DNA of 64,000 nt from Trichobilharzia regenti (lineage: Eukaryota; Platyhelminthes; Trematoda; Strigeidida; Schistosomatidae). The number at the start of each line of letters is the position of its first letter. Within the stretch, counting starts at the first letter, position 1. Shown one piece after another: positions 35,601 to 47,952 of this stretch. The position numbers and the translations under genes are program-made. The notes under the pieces were generated by a model. That model was not told where the DNA came from. It saw only the letters and a program-made list of their open reading frames with translations, and made no database searches. The DNA is taken from positions 7,384,589-7,448,588 of the forward strand of contig OX235268.1 of assembly GCA_944472135.2 (NCBI GenBank). Direction: 5' to 3'.

Positions 35601-36127
35601 ATTTCTTTGAGCCATTTCACAGGAGCATGATATGGGGAGTTTGTCTTTTGTTATTTGCTATAGAACTCTCATTCTTCAATGCACCTTACGTAACTTCATT
35701 TAGAGTGAGATATTGTTTACACCATCGAAATGTTTGAAAAAAGTGACGAATAATGGAAATGTAAATATTGGGGAGGGATGGGGGTGAAACATTTGTACAA
35801 TTTTAATGACGTTGACAATAACCCTAACTAATTTTTATTTTTACTTGACAATCCTCATGTACACACACATACACAAAATAATTATATACAAATTCGATTG
35901 CACAGCTAAGTGAGTAAAGTCGCCAAAAGGAGACGCTAAGCGGAGCGTTTTTATTCTCATATTCACGTCTGAATAGGCATTTCCTGTGAAATTACTTAAT
36001 GTCCAATGGTTACTTGCAAAGTCAAACAAATAATAATTGTAAGTTTGTTCTGAACAGTGTTACATATAATGTAGAGAATTTTCAATGTATGAATGGCATA
36101 TTCTCTTCGTCGAGGATTTTCGAAATA
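35601..36127. other. No gene recognised
   Basis: AT-rich spacer between the PLE fragment and a minus-strand RTE copy. Confidence 0.3.
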
Positions 36128-37275
36128 TATTATTATTATATCCTTTAATTTCTAGAGGAATATAGGGCTTTAGCTGCGCGTCTCCATTGTCTTCGGTTTT
36201 CTGCCAACTTTTTCACCCCGCCTCAAGTCTGCCCACAAGCTTTCATCTCCTCTACACATCACTTCCTCCAACTCACCCTTGCAATGACGACCAACTCGCC
36301 GCTTCCCTTTCGGGTTCCACTCAATCGAGCAATGGCTTGTCTACTGATGTCACTTGATGGATTCTTCAGCGTATGGCCAATCCATCTGCATTTCTTCCTG
36401 CCTGTTTGGTTCACAATCAGTTCCTGGTGGGTTCGCTCGTTGCCAGAGTTCCCTGATGCTGATGATTTCTAGCCGGTCATCTGATTTTGAATGGTATTGA
36501 GCGAAGACAACTGGTAATGAAGGTCTGTAGTTTGTTTTGACGTGCTCATCATCACGTGCCAAGTCTGTGTTCCATAGAGTAGCACGGATTTCACATTGAA
36601 GTTGAAAATCCGAATCCTATTTGAATTTTGATACTGAGTGCTGTTGACCTCCAAACAGATTGAGAGTAATGAAAGCTTTTCTTGCTTTCCTGATCCCTGC
36701 ATTGGTATCCTCATCAGTTCCACCTGTTGTCAGATCGAAGCTTCTTAGGTTGGTAGGTAAATAAGTTTGTTTCTTTCAAGTTCCTCCCATTTATGCTGGC
36801 TGATTGTTGTCTGTTGTTGTTGATGTTGGTGTTGACCAGGAATCTTCATTAACTCTGTTCTTCCTATGTTCACCTGAAGTCCTATCTTGTATGCTTCTTC
36901 TGCCAACTGGTTGCTTTTCACTTGCATATCCTCCAATTTGTAGGAAATCAGACATATATCATCGGTGAAGTTCATATCCTCCAAGTCATTTTTGTGTGAA
37001 TCTATTTTATACCTGTTTCCTTATTGACCGTTGTCTGTCTCATTATCCAATCAACTGCAATCAAGAAAATCATTGGCGATAGTAGACAGCCAGCTTGTCT
37101 TACTCCCATCCGCACTTCGAAGGCTTCCGTAAGTTTCCCGTTGTGGACTACTTGGCAAGCAGCATTGTCGTACGACTGTTGGATGAGATATCTAATTGTC
37201 GATGGCACCCCGTAGTAGCAGAGTAGTTGCCAAATGATCTCTCGATCGACGCTGTCGACGGCCTCTTCAATGTCA
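36128..37275 (-). mobile_element. RTE (SR2-like) LINE, 5'-truncated copy
   Basis: The element's 3' end (taataataata, then tatcctttaattt on the plus strand) is at 36128. Minus-strand pieces are DSVDREIIWQLLCYYGVPST (motif A side), RMGVRQAGCLLSPMIFLIAVD (motif B), MEDMNFTDDICLISYKLEDM (motif C, with TDD for ADD), the NIGRTELMKIPGQ block, and the [12 protein letters not shown] tail region. It is truncated at about the same point of RT as the copy at 3417 and broken by several shifts and stops. Confidence 0.85.
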
Positions 37276-38289
37276 ATATTTGCCTAAATGCCAGTTACAA
37301 AATATTCAGGAGTACAGTTTGGGAGCCAAGGACACAACTCAAAAACAGTTACGTCATATAACGCCATACTTCACTTTCTAGAAATGTGCTCTTTCTCATG
37401 TTTACTGGAGACTTGCACATCAGCAGGGTGTGAGCATTTCAAATACTCGTCAGGGAAAGTACTACTCTTAGACATCATTTTTTTGTTAATTCTTAGCAAA
37501 GTGAACAGGCGGAAGTATATGCAATCCAGTAATGTAATTTCTCGGCAAACAAAGGTTTCTGCAAGTGTCTGAATTCTTGAGAAAACGTTTGCCACACGAA
37601 GATCGGAATATTTGCGATACAACTTCGTAGTAACTAGCAATTACACTGTGGGTGCTTGGGAACAGGAATATATTTCACCACAGTAGGCAATTTGGAATGT
37701 GTTTAAAGTATATTTCAAAATTAAAAGTTTATAAAGGAGGAAGGAAAATACGAGTAAATACGGATTAAGCATTATAAATCATTGTACAAATTATTAAAAC
37801 AAAGAAGGTATAAAAAGCCAATTAGAAAACTGCTTCTGCATAACCAGAGCATCTGATGTGGATGAAAATGTAGCTAGGAATCAATGTGGCTTGTTCTTTC
37901 CACATTACTCGTCTTCTTTATGATTATAGCTCGGTCCATGGAACAAATATTCTTAGTTACAAAAATAAATCACGTATTCGTGTCATTTCATTTCAGAGAT
38001 AGTTAAATTTCATAAACATTTAGATCACCATCAAAAGAAGCAGATGAGTGTTTCACATTTTGGTTCGATCAAATTTAATTATATTATGGGTTCTGAAAGT
38101 GTTTGTAGATTTACAATAGACATTTGCGTATAAGTTGTTAAAAACACTTGTTCACTCAAATTTTCTTTTCCTTTTGAATGTTTGATATTAATTTTGTGTT
38201 TATTGATGTAAACATTATTGAAAAGTGAAGCATTTTACTGAAGAAAGGTACAAGATTTGATGTTGTGACGCGTTATGACATTCTAAGCA
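37276..38289. other. No gene recognised
   Basis: About 1 kb of AT-rich sequence. Overlapping frames on both strands at 37290-37640 have no recognisable motif. Confidence 0.3.
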
Positions 38290-38660
38290 GTTCTACTATT
38301 TTGTGTTTAATCTATTACTTGATGATTTTCATTAGGTGTAACCAATAAATTTCAGTGAGACATTCATCTCGATTACATTTCAGCTGATGACTTATCTATC
38401 TCAAATTTGTTTTGTTTCCAGTGACATTATACATACCCATATGTGATATAAGCGTTGTTGCTTATTTGAGGACATTCCAGTGTGAGATTTTCACATAAAT
38501 CTACCAGCTGTGGAAAACTGATTCTCAGTCTAAAAGTAGTGGAAGAATTTCGTATGACATCCAGTGAGATCCCGAAGAAGTTGGATCATATAACATCAAA
38601 AACTCACATATTTGATGCTGACTACAGTACTAGAAAAAATAATAACCAAGGTGAAACACT
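38290..38660. repeat. Diverged duplication block C, copy 1
   Basis: Aligns with 52650-53045: cattaggtgtaaccaataaatttca, tttgttttg-tacagtgacatt, catatgtgat, attccagtgt, acacataaatctacc and gaataataac occur in the same order in both. A plus-strand frame at 38482-38670 is open here, but the partner has stops, so coding is not supported. Confidence 0.65.
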
Positions 38661-38759
38661 AAATGTGTAAGCGTAATAATATTAGAAAGGAAGTAATATG
38701 TTGAAGCGATATGCTCAAGTCAATACTTCATAGCTATTCCAACTGAATCAAGCACTGCT

Positions 38760-39720
38760 TGTTCTACTACGATAAGCACGTTAGTGTATTTGTCATTTCA
38801 GGTTTCCGTCAAATGCCTAAGAATGATACATATGACTTGTTGTTCCATTATTATTGATTCAGTGTGTTCCACCTCATGCTGCGTAACACTTCTTCTGCAT
38901 AATATTTACACAATGAAAAATGTGGCGTTCTACTGCAATCGGGCGCGAAGCAAACTTTACTCAATCACCACGACGAAATAATTCATTCATTCTACAAGCA
39001 TGTCACCACTTATTGTTTGCTGGATGCTTAACAGTTAATTTTTTATCAACCACTAACGCAGAATGAGGTCCATGAAACAAAACATAGATGGTATAAATGT
39101 ATTACTGACAAATGTTGCCCCATTAAGCTACTCATGAAAATAAAAGTGTAGTCATTAGGCTACTGTTTGTCATAGTTCATTTAATGCCTTCAAATAGTTC
39201 AATCTGTATTACTCATCCCTAAATCTCAAATTTAACAAAGTCTACTTCCATTTGAATCGCCTATTCGTCGAATAAACCAACCATTCAACTTTTGTGAACA
39301 TATGGCCATTGGTTAGAACGAAATAGGAAACAGCGAGTTGGACGTGAGTCCGAGAATGATACAAAGACGGTTTTATAAGGAATAGATGGATACTTATGGT
39401 CAAGCTAACATTCAGGTAAAGCAATGAATAGATTATATATAAATATATATAAGAATGAAATCAGAAAGTTTGGAAGTTAGTTTCCCTTTCTCTCTATGTT
39501 TTCTGAAAACACCGTGTAGGTAAGTTAATTACAAAAAGTCAGATGAACATTTTCATTGAGTCAGAGATAAGAATTCAGGTAAACAACTAGATTAATAACA
39601 AAGAGAGTGAAAAAGATGACAGTGACAACAATCACTTTATTTATCCTGTGAAGTGGAATTACTGTGAAGTTTTTACTAAAGTTCAAATCACTTCACAGAT
39701 GGGATAATCAACTGTATATC
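38760..39720. repeat. Duplication block D, copy 1
   Basis: Roughly 90 percent similar by eye to 41750-42740 in the same orientation, for example catgctgcgtaacacttc, aaaatgtggcgttctactgca, and taacgcagaatgaggtcc. Includes taacaaag-tccatttccattt and cgtcgaataaaccaacca. No reading frame is conserved between copies. Confidence 0.8.
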
Positions 39721-40421
39721 TGATGTAGGGAAAAACAAATTATAATCTTCTGACATTCTTGTTTTGTTTTCCCAAGATGCTTTTGTTGTGTTTATTTGGA
39801 AGTAATAATGTGACCTTGAGAGGACGTAAGTTATATCTGAAATATATTTCAAAGTAAAAGTCTCTTCATTCTAAAGAGTTGCGTATGCGTGAAGGTAGAC
39901 TAATTTCGTACTCTTAAAACGTTTGCAAGAATAAGTTATAAAGTATAGGCTCGGATACAATTTGCAATGATAGTACGGGAATATTTGAAAGTATTTACAT
40001 AAGTAGAATGGAGTGAAATGTAATCGAAACAGAGGAAATGAAGAATATGATGAGTTTGCATTGGGTGTGTTGGGTATGAAATCTGAAGCACAATTTCTCC
40101 AATATTTCATAGTTAGAACTTTTTCCACAAACGGCTGCTCTCAATCACAGTGAGCGTTTTTTAAAAAAGGTTCTGTTAGTTATAGTTATGGACTGTTTCT
40201 TTCATCGTACAGGTTCATTATAAAATTGCTTATATTCAGCTCAAGAGTTTTTTGAAAAATTCGCAATCAAAGCTATTCTTCTTTAGTATTTGAAGTTAAA
40301 AAATAGTGAAATAAGCTCATTTTTTGTAAGTATGTGGTTGATTATGTTCAGATCTTTCTATAGTTGGGGTCGCGCTAAATCACGAATTGGTAGAAGTAAG
40401 AATTCACGAGCCATTGAATCA
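39721..40421. other. No gene recognised
   Basis: A minus-strand frame at 39871-40128 has no recognisable motif. AT-rich DNA. Confidence 0.3.
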
Positions 40422-40495
40422 GGTCCCAGTGGCTGAATGGTATACGAGCTCGCCTTGTAACCAGAAGGTCCTGGGTTCGAAACCCAGTGGTTGCG
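40422..40495 (+). repeat. tRNA-like module fused to hammerhead, copy 3
   Basis: ggtcccagtggctgaatgg ... gccttgtaac ... gggttcgaaaccc then ttgcg leading straight into the hammerhead. A box intact. The B box has one change. Confidence 0.7.
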
Positions 40496-40543
40496 TACTG
40501 CCGATGATTCCCAAACTAGGAGGAAACAGCAGCTGTCCAGTAC
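40495..40543 (+). ncRNA. Hammerhead ribozyme motif, copy 3
   Basis: Stem I GTACTG/CAGTAC is perfect, but the core is CCGATGA (U4 changed to C), stem II is TTCC/GGAG with a mismatched end pair, and stem III carries a three-base duplication (cagcagctgtc). GAAA and the cleavage C are kept. Probably inactive. Confidence 0.65.
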
Positions 40544-40884
40544 TCCCTGGTTTTCAATGGTTCTCTAACTGATATCAATCCGTGATCAACTCGTAGAATA
40601 TGTTCAGATCATTAAACATGTCGTGAATATTTTTCTTTTCAGTTATCTTATTCTCGGTATGGATATTTTGAAATTTTTGGCTTTAGCAGTACTGATAAGC
40701 AAGCAAATAAGATAACCAGTAATATTTAATTTTAATTGTACATAGGTAGGGGTAAATTTCGCAGGACAAGTTAAGATGAATGAAATTAGTTTTGTAAAAG
40801 GCGAAAGTTATCTAACAGATTTCGGTAAGTGTTTTTGAACTCAGTGAGTCATTCGAAGAGAATATGTAAGTAACACAAACTGGC

Positions 40885-41410
40885 TGCCTATTATCACCGA
40901 TGATAATCCTCATTTCGGTGGATCGAATTTTGCGTCAGACTGTGCTTAGAGAGTAAGAAGACAGGAATACTCTACACTAACCGATAGGGAGACTCTAGAA
41001 GGTCTGATTTTTGCGCATGGGTGGTTAATGGTTAATTTTACACAGACTTGAAGGTTGGCAAACGAACAAAGTGGTAAAACATCCAGCCAGCAAAAAACGG
41101 GACTTCTGGGAAACGTAGAGAAGACCAAGGTCATGAGGAAACAGCAACAACATCCAGCACTAATCAACATCATGGTGGAAATGTGACAGAGGTTTCTTCC
41201 TTCACTTGTCTAAGAAGCGTGGTTTCAACCAAACATAGTTGACACGCATGAAGATATCGAAGCAGCCAGAATCGGAAAGGCAAGATACGCCTTCATTAAC
41301 CTGAAACCAGTTTGGATATCTTCTGCGCTCCACAACATAAAAAAACAAGACTGAGATTTTCAACAAAAAGTTCAAGTCAGTCAGTTCTTCTGTGCGAGAT
41401 TACCAACATG
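40885..41410 (+). pseudogene. RTE-like LINE fragment, degraded
   Basis: Plus-strand pieces match RTE RT motif B and later: CLLSPMIILISVDRILRQT, then after decay HEDIEAARIGKARYAFINLK followed by PVWISSAL (compare DEDIKARIGKARQAFITLK at 4320-4380). Motif C is unrecognisable. The fragment ends near 41410 without the usual 3' tail. Confidence 0.75.
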
Positions 41411-41749
41411 TTGGAGGCTTTCAGAAACAGCTGCCCTCTTTGCATGCTAAATACTCTAGGTCAAATGGCCTGCAGGCCGGCGACCAGAAAGAATTAGCAG
41501 CATGAAACTGTGGCTGGCTATTATTATTACTGAAACTGGTTGTATAACTACACTGGATATTCAGTCACAGAAACTATAAACTTCACATAAACTATTCAGT
41601 GAGGCGATCTACATTTGAGCAGAAGTCTATTCTTAAGCGTTACTTTTATTTTGGAAAACTAAATTTTATCTTTCTCAGACGTGTTGTTATTAAATAGCTT
41701 TTAGACCGTATTGGTCGAAATTTTATGTGTACTAGTAATTTTCACAGAG
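41411..41749. other. No gene recognised
   Basis: Short AT-rich spacer. Confidence 0.3.
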
Positions 41750-42740
41750 AAGCACCGTTTGTTCTACGATAAGCACATTATTGTACTTGTTATTTCAGGT
41801 TTCCATTAAAAGTCTAAGCATGATACATATAACTTGTTGTTTTATTATTGATTCGGTATTCAACCTCATGCTGCGTAACACTTCGTCTGCATTATATCTA
41901 CACAGTGAAAAATGTGGCGTTCTACTGCAGTCGGACGCGAAGCGAACAGTTACTCAATCATCACGACGAAATAATTCATCCATTCTACAAACATGTCTCC
42001 ACTTATTGTTTACTGGATGCTAAACAGTCAATTATTTATCAACCACTAACGCAGAATGAGGTCCATGAAACAAAACATAGATGGTATAAATGTATTACTG
42101 ACAAATGTTGCCCCATAAAAGTGTAGTCATTAGGCTACTGTTTGTCATAGTTCATTTAATGCCTTCAAATAGTTCAATCTGTATTACTTATCCCAAAATC
42201 TCAAATTTAACAAAGTCCACTTCCATTTGAATCGCCTATTCGTCGAATAAACCAACCATCCAACTTTTGTGAACATATGGCTATTGGTTAGAACGAAATA
42301 GGAAACAGCGAGTTGGACGCGAGTCCGAGAATGATACAAAGACGGTTTTATAAGGAATAGATGAAAACTTATGGTCAAGCTTACATTCAGGTAAAGCAAT
42401 GAAAGCAATGAATAGATTATATGTATATATATACATGCCAAATTTTAGGAATGAAATCAGAATATCTGGAAGTGAGTTTTCCTTTCTATGTTTCCTGAAA
42501 ACAGCGTGTACGTAAGTCAATTACCACAAGTCAGATGAACACTTTTGTTTAGTCTGAGATAATAACTCAGGTAAACAACTAGATTAATAACAAAGCAAGT
42601 GAAAAAACGATAGTGACAACAATCACTTTATTTATCCTGTGAAGTGGAATTGATATGAAGGTTTTACCAGAGTTTAAATCATTTCACAGTTGGGATAATC
42701 AATTGGATATATTCGATGTATGGGAAAATTAATTTTAATG
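41750..42740. repeat. Duplication block D, copy 2
   Basis: Direct repeat of 38760-39720 about 3 kb downstream. One short internal deletion (the taagctactcatgaaaat stretch of copy 1 is absent here). Confidence 0.8.
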
Positions 42741-42939
42741 TTCTGTTATTCTTGTTTTTAAGGTTGTGTTTTCCATTATCTTTCGAATATTTTTACTCTT
42801 TTCATTTTGAAAATGTAGGTCTACTAAAAAGCATCTTCAGAAATGATAATGGAATCTGGAGATGGCGATTGTTTCCATTGTCAGGGTGAATGTTTCCTCA
42901 TTTTGGTAGATATTTACCGACAGAAGGGATCTGGGATGT

Positions 42940-43280
42940 TAATTTCGTCTTATTATGATTATCTCCCTGCGTTCCACTCTTCTCTTTCCAACGGGGTCCC
43001 ATTCAAGTGCCTGACAGGCGATGTCATTCGGCGGAATCTTCAATGTATGCCTTATCCATCTGCACTTTCTCCTACATATTTGTTGAGCGATCGGCTCTCA
43101 CCTGTTGGTTTGTTCTGGTCATTTGATTTCAGTATGAAACGAGGGCATGTGTTGATGATAGTCTGCAACCTGTTGGAAATCCTTTTCGTGTCTTTTTAAG
43201 TTTCTTTCCCGTGAAGAAGAACCTCAATGTGTTCATGGTTATCGTCTGGATGACTGGAGTAGATTGTTGACTCTCCTTCT
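42940..43280 (-). mobile_element. RTE-like LINE, C-terminal fragment
   Basis: Plus-strand reading tcgtcttatt..., cccattcaagtgcctg, gatgtcattcggcgg, cacttt-ctcctacatatttgtt and gcgatcggctct matches the minus-strand C-terminal region of other RTE copies (compare 1-310 and 36240-36480). Frames are destroyed. Confidence 0.6.
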
Positions 43281-44004
43281 GACAATGTTTACAATTCAAA
43301 TCCATTCCGTCTGCCTTCTCAAATACACAGTACTCCCAACCCATATCTTTACATCCTTTTGGCTACCTAGGCAGGCTTCCAATTTAGTAGATATTTCCAA
43401 CTATGTGCCAAAGAATACGTCATTCGTGAATTTAACATTGAAAAGACATTACGAAGGATTCATTTTCCCCTATAAAACCCACAAGTATAGGTAGGTCATT
43501 GTGTGTTTTATCCAGAAGAGTGAAAGGAATATTATCACCTTGATCTTGATAAGTGTTAAGATCTACGACAGTCACTGAATACGTGGAGGGAGTTATTTCA
43601 AAGGTCAATATTTGTTGTAGCTTTGGAAAATGCCATCCACTACGTTTAATCTACTTCCATCTAACATCAGACGTTTTTTGTAAGGGGACGTGCAAAATGG
43701 ATAGTTTACAACCTGCCTCAGTAAGACGTTAATTTGGTTCATTTGACTCTAAGGTATAGAATAAACTAAGAATGTAGCTCGTCAGCTAATCTCAAAGCAT
43801 TCAGTTAGTGAGTACCGAGTTAGAGTTTCACCCCACACTTTTTTCAGTGAGGGCAACTGATAGATGATAAACGATGGGTATCCACACAAGTGATTTCAAA
43901 AGGTGAAGTAAATGAACACCTGGTGATATGGAATAGCGGTTACAATGAATTATGATTTGAATCTGCATTCTTCAATCCCTTGCAGATTCATTTAACTAAA
44001 TCTT
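43281..44004. other. No gene recognised
   Basis: The first part may extend the RTE fragment but has no clear motif. Frames at 43129-43344 (minus) and 43264-43494 (plus) are unassigned. Confidence 0.3.
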
Positions 44005-44820
44005 TCTATATAAGGAACATCTCAAAATTATTAGCAAAGATTTGATTACTTTTTTGCAAATATGAATAGCATAAAACATGAATTTATCACAAAAGTCACA
44101 AAATTAGTTTGTTTGTTTTCTTGACTTTCTGTTTATTAAGGGATTTATTAATCGTGATACCTACAGGCGTTTTGATATTCGAAGAGCAGTGAGATCAGGA
44201 AACCTGAAGTCCACCTAAATTAGATGAAAAATTTATCAAAGAAATTTAATACTATTGATTGCACTTTGCTGTTGTTGTTGTCATTTTATTTTGACAATTA
44301 ATTTTAATGTAGCTTTTTCCGAAAATTATCTCACGAATAATAAAGTGAACAGAACAGAATAGATTGTGTCTAGGTTATTTGATCAAAATCATTGAGATCA
44401 TTCTAAAGTTTAATGGTTATACTTTGGTCAGTATATCAGTTTATCGGCAAAATGTTCATCCTATATCACTCTGTCATTTAGCATAATTTATGAACGTCAC
44501 TACTTCAGATCAGCCGAAGTGACATTGAGAGAATATTGACACAGAAATAAAAGCAATATTTTAACAAAAAAACGTTTTAGAAAATATCAGACGATATGGG
44601 TGGTATTCATTTCCATTTGTTGTTGTACGTATTCTGCTCTACTTACAGATAATTCAAAATACTGGTGATCAAATTAGAAGCAAAGAACACCAGTCAGCGG
44701 AGGATATATCTACTATTCTTGCTGTTTTGATATGATTAAGGCGTATCAAAACAGATAAACAGTAGATTGTACCAACTACTTATAAACGGAAAGTAACATA
44801 ACAGTGTAAGTGTGTATGAA
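44005..44820. repeat. Diverged duplication block A, copy 2
   Basis: Partner of 31840-32500 in the same orientation. Landmarks tttcttgactttctg, ttattaatcgtgatacctac and aggcgttt. Includes a ttgttgttgttg run absent from copy 1. Confidence 0.6.
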
Positions 44821-45076
44821 TCAGGGTATAGGTGTATCAAAAATTGGAACCGATAAATTGTATTAATATGAGATTTACGTTTGCAGTTTCATAGGGGTTT
44901 CAATGTCCTTTTTATTGATTTCTTAACAACCGTGCACAGTCTACCAGATATAGTGATCTTACATCATGTAAAGAATAAAATAATTCAGTTAATTTATGAA
45001 CAATGCTAATGTTGACCGTTTAGTCCTGTTGGTCTAATTGATAAGATATATTAAGGTATTTATGTTATGCTAGTTT

Positions 45077-45250
45077 TAGTATAGCTTGATTTCAAACAGC
45101 ATCTGTGTATAACAACGGAAATTCTAGCAAATGACATCCGTGGATCAAGTATGGCAGTCGGACCATTGATATCAGGTGTGCCTCGGCCCGCGATAGAACC
45201 CAAGATAGTGTGCATGGTCGGTGAGCACCCTAACTTCTGTGCCATCGACA
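45077..45250 (-). mobile_element. tRNA-derived SINE, family A (diverged)
   Basis: Minus strand: head atgtcgatggcacagaagtt, gtcggtgagcacc, degenerate B box, body with ctgatatcaatgg, ending in a diverged tail near 45077. Confidence 0.7.
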
Positions 45251-45314
45251 TATATAATTCTCATCTGACCGTGGTTTTGAGGCGGTTGATGCTGCGAGCA
45301 TGAAAAGGAATTTA

Positions 45315-45990
45315 TTATTATTATAGTTCCCTTGAGTTCCTAGTGGACATAGGGCTTCAACTGCACATCTCCACTTCCTTTTGTCTTCTGCCGTAATTTT
45401 CACCTTTCAATTCCTCTTCACACGATCTCCTCCATGTCAGCCTTCGACGTCACCCTCGCCGCTTCCCTTTCGGGTTACACTGGAGTGATTGCCTGACGCC
45501 CGATATCACCCAGTGGCGGCTTTCACAGTGACTGTCTAATCCATCTCCACTTTATCCTGCATATTTGTTGGCTGGCGATTGATTCTTGTTTTGCTTTCTG
45601 TGTTCCCATAGTTTCTTGTTGGTGATTCTTTCCGCCACGGCCATCTGATCTTCAGTATAGAGCAAAGACAATTGTTGATAGAGGTGTGCAACTGGCTGTT
45701 GGAAATATTCTTTGTGACCCGCCAAGTTTCTCATCCAAATAGAAGAGCTGATTGACTTGACGTTTTTATTGAAAAATTGACCGAATTTTGTTGTTAATGC
45801 TGAGTGATGAAGATTTCCAGATGGGTTTCAGTTGGTTGATGAATGTGTTTCTCGCCTTCCCGATTTTCGTTTGATTCGACATCCTCATCCGTTCCGACTT
45901 CCTGTAGTTGAGACAATGCTCCCTAGCTAGATAAGTGAATGAAGTAACCTCTTTCAAATCCCTCCCGTTGATGGTGATTGACGATGGATG
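45315..45990 (-). pseudogene. RTE-like LINE 3' fragment
   Basis: The 3' end ttattattatagttccc... with agtggacatagggcttcaa lies at 45315-45360. Minus-strand frames give KEVTSFTYLAREHCLNYRKS, RMSNQTKIGKARNTFIN and PIWKSSSLSINNKIRS, matching the TSFTYLGS...ARIGKARQAF...WRSTSLTIKIKIRI block of the copy at 3417. It starts after RT motif C, so it is heavily 5'-truncated. Confidence 0.8.
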
Positions 45991-46371
45991 TTAACATGGA
46001 AATTGAGATTAACCAGCAAAACATCGTGATTATTACAGAAATATAAATAAATTATTGTCAAATTTTTGATTGTAGTAATACGATTGCTTGCAGGTATGAT
46101 CACAACCTCAAATCAATTAGATAACCAGTGTAAAACCAGGGAATTGTGAGAAGTTTTTTCGTCCTAGTTCAGTTCTTCTCATCACTAAACATTGTTAACT
46201 AAAATCGTACTATGAGAATGAAACAATCAATACACTGAGGAGACCATCAAACGACGTCAATTGTCAGGTCCTAGGGTGGAATCCAATTTAAAAACAACGA
46301 GTTTAACGTGTATCCTAAAGCGGCATTTACGAGATCGTATATAGAGTAAATGAAATATCATAGGCAATTAT
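45991..46371. other. No gene recognised
   Basis: Contains a faint resemblance to the PLE hammerhead-distal sequence around 46135-46200 (gaagttttttcgtcctagtt), too decayed to call. Confidence 0.3.
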
Positions 46372-46572
46372 GTGCGTCGGTGGCACAGTGGTTAGGACTC
46401 TCGCCGACCATGCAGATGGTCCGAAGTTCAATGCTCTGCAGATGCACACCTGATATCTATGGTCGGCCTGCAAATTTGGGCTACCGATATCACATTCTGA
46501 AAATTCCATACTTGTACCAGAAATACAGTGTGGAATCAAGCTGTAATCAAAAATAAATAAAAAAAAATAAAA
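46372..46572 (+). mobile_element. tRNA-derived SINE, family A
   Basis: Well preserved: gtgcgtcggtggcacagtgg head, ggactctcgccgacc, B box altered to aagttcaatgc, body with ctgatatctatggtcggcc and ctgaaaattccatacttg, and an A-rich tail. Confidence 0.85.
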
Positions 46573-47480
46573 TGATGACAGAGAGTGAAACTCATTCCAC
46601 TATACTCCTGATTACCAGCTGAAAAATGAATACCTCATCTAGAAATTAATATGTTATTCCATTCCGTTTAGATATGAACTAGTAACATACCTCATCACAA
46701 CTCGCATTCTGTTGAATCTCCACACATCATGCATTTCATCAGTACTAGTGTTTCTGTCCAGTAATCCCTTGAGTAGCCATATCAAGAGTTACGATTTTCT
46801 AACAAATTTAAAAATATATATATATAAAGATTGTGTATACCTAATCATTTCAAGAAATTATGGGAGTTTATTTTATTAGCGTTACATGTAATCCGGCAGT
46901 TACTCCATTTCCCTCAAGGATTTCTTCATAAATCATTGACGAATTTTTTCATTCATAGTACAATGACAGCTGACTTCTGCTTTTTGCTACATAAAAATCA
47001 ATATAGAACAAAACCCCATTTAGATATTTGGAGAACAGAAAGATTGAGCTGGAGAAGAAATATTTACGTTTCAATTAGATCCTCATCTCTCTCTGGCTCT
47101 ACTCTAATATACACACATATATAGCACTTTTTATTACAATACACAACAATTTACCAATCAAGTGACACTGTTATGTTTGTTAACAATAATTAGTCAGTGT
47201 CAAAATCTCAATGGGGTGATAATTAACGAAGAAAAATAATATATCTAATTAAAAGGTGGAAATGGTTACAACAAGGGGATTGCATAATGCATAATTTAAG
47301 AAAAATGAAGACCAATTAAGGAATTAGCGTGTGCACAGGTTGATCAGGTAACAGATTGTTAAAGAAAAGAAAACAATGTGGACAATGATAATTTGTAACC
47401 AAAGTTGAAGTGGTCATAAGAATAAAATAAATTTTAGAAGGATAATATGTGATTGAAGATGAAGTAGTCAGAAAAATAAA
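46573..47480. other. No gene recognised
   Basis: AT-rich sequence. The stretch agagtagagccagagatgaggatctaattgaaaa-type at 47760-47795 and 60736-60775, and reversed near 47075-47105, is a small dispersed repeat. No gene supported. Confidence 0.35.
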
Positions 47481-47515
47481 ATAATTTGGACAATTTTCAA
47501 GTATTGGTTGAGTGC

Positions 47516-47561
47516 GTACTGCTGAAGAGTCCCAAACTAGGACGAAACAGCTGTCCAGTAC
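47516..47561 (+). ncRNA. Hammerhead ribozyme motif, copy 4 (best preserved)
   Basis: Stem I GTACTG (47516-47521) pairs perfectly with CAGTAC (47556-47561). The core is CTGAAGA (variable position 7 is A), stem II GTCC/GGAC closes a 7-base loop, GAAA follows, then acagctgt as a very short stem III, and the cleavage site GTC at 47553-47555. All invariant core residues are present. Stem III is so short that cleavage would be expected mainly in dimeric form, as known for PLE hammerheads. No tRNA-like module precedes this copy, only gagtgc. Confidence 0.8.
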
Positions 47562-47625
47562 TCCCAGGTTTACCAGTGGTTTTCTAAATGATGTCAGCTT
47601 ATGATTAAATCCCTCATGCAATTTG
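47562..47625 (+). mobile_element. PLE sequence downstream of hammerhead copy 4
   Basis: The sequence ctcccaggtttaccagtgg ... ctaaatgatgtcagc ... gattaaatccc is the same downstream segment that follows hammerhead copies 1-3. Confidence 0.7.
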
Positions 47626-47900
47626 GACAATTATAGTTTTCAAAGTTTTATAGTTTTTTGACACTGACTAATTATTGATAACAAACATATCAGTGCCACT
47701 TTATTGGTAAACTTTTGTGTATTGTAACAAAAATGCTATACATTAATTATATATTAGAGTAGATCCAGAGATGAGGATCTAATTGAAAAGTAAATATTTC
47801 TTCACAAAAAATCAGCAGGATACTATTTGTCTCAAGAAAATTGACAGACAGACAGACTTTCACATAAAGCCACTTTGAGATATGTAGTGAGTTAATAAGA

Positions 47901-47913
47901 TTTGATGATGTTA
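47901..47913 (+). repeat. Direct repeat flanking self-inverted PLE, left
   Basis: tttgatgatgtta, repeated at 49116-49128. Confidence 0.65.
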
Positions 47914-47952
47914 TTGATATAAGAATAAAACTTGTGCACTGTGGTAGAGTGT

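Noticed and set aside
38482..38670. 62-codon frame in duplication block C
   Set aside because: The partner copy at 52650-53045 has stops in the corresponding frame, and no splice arrangement gives a consistent phase.
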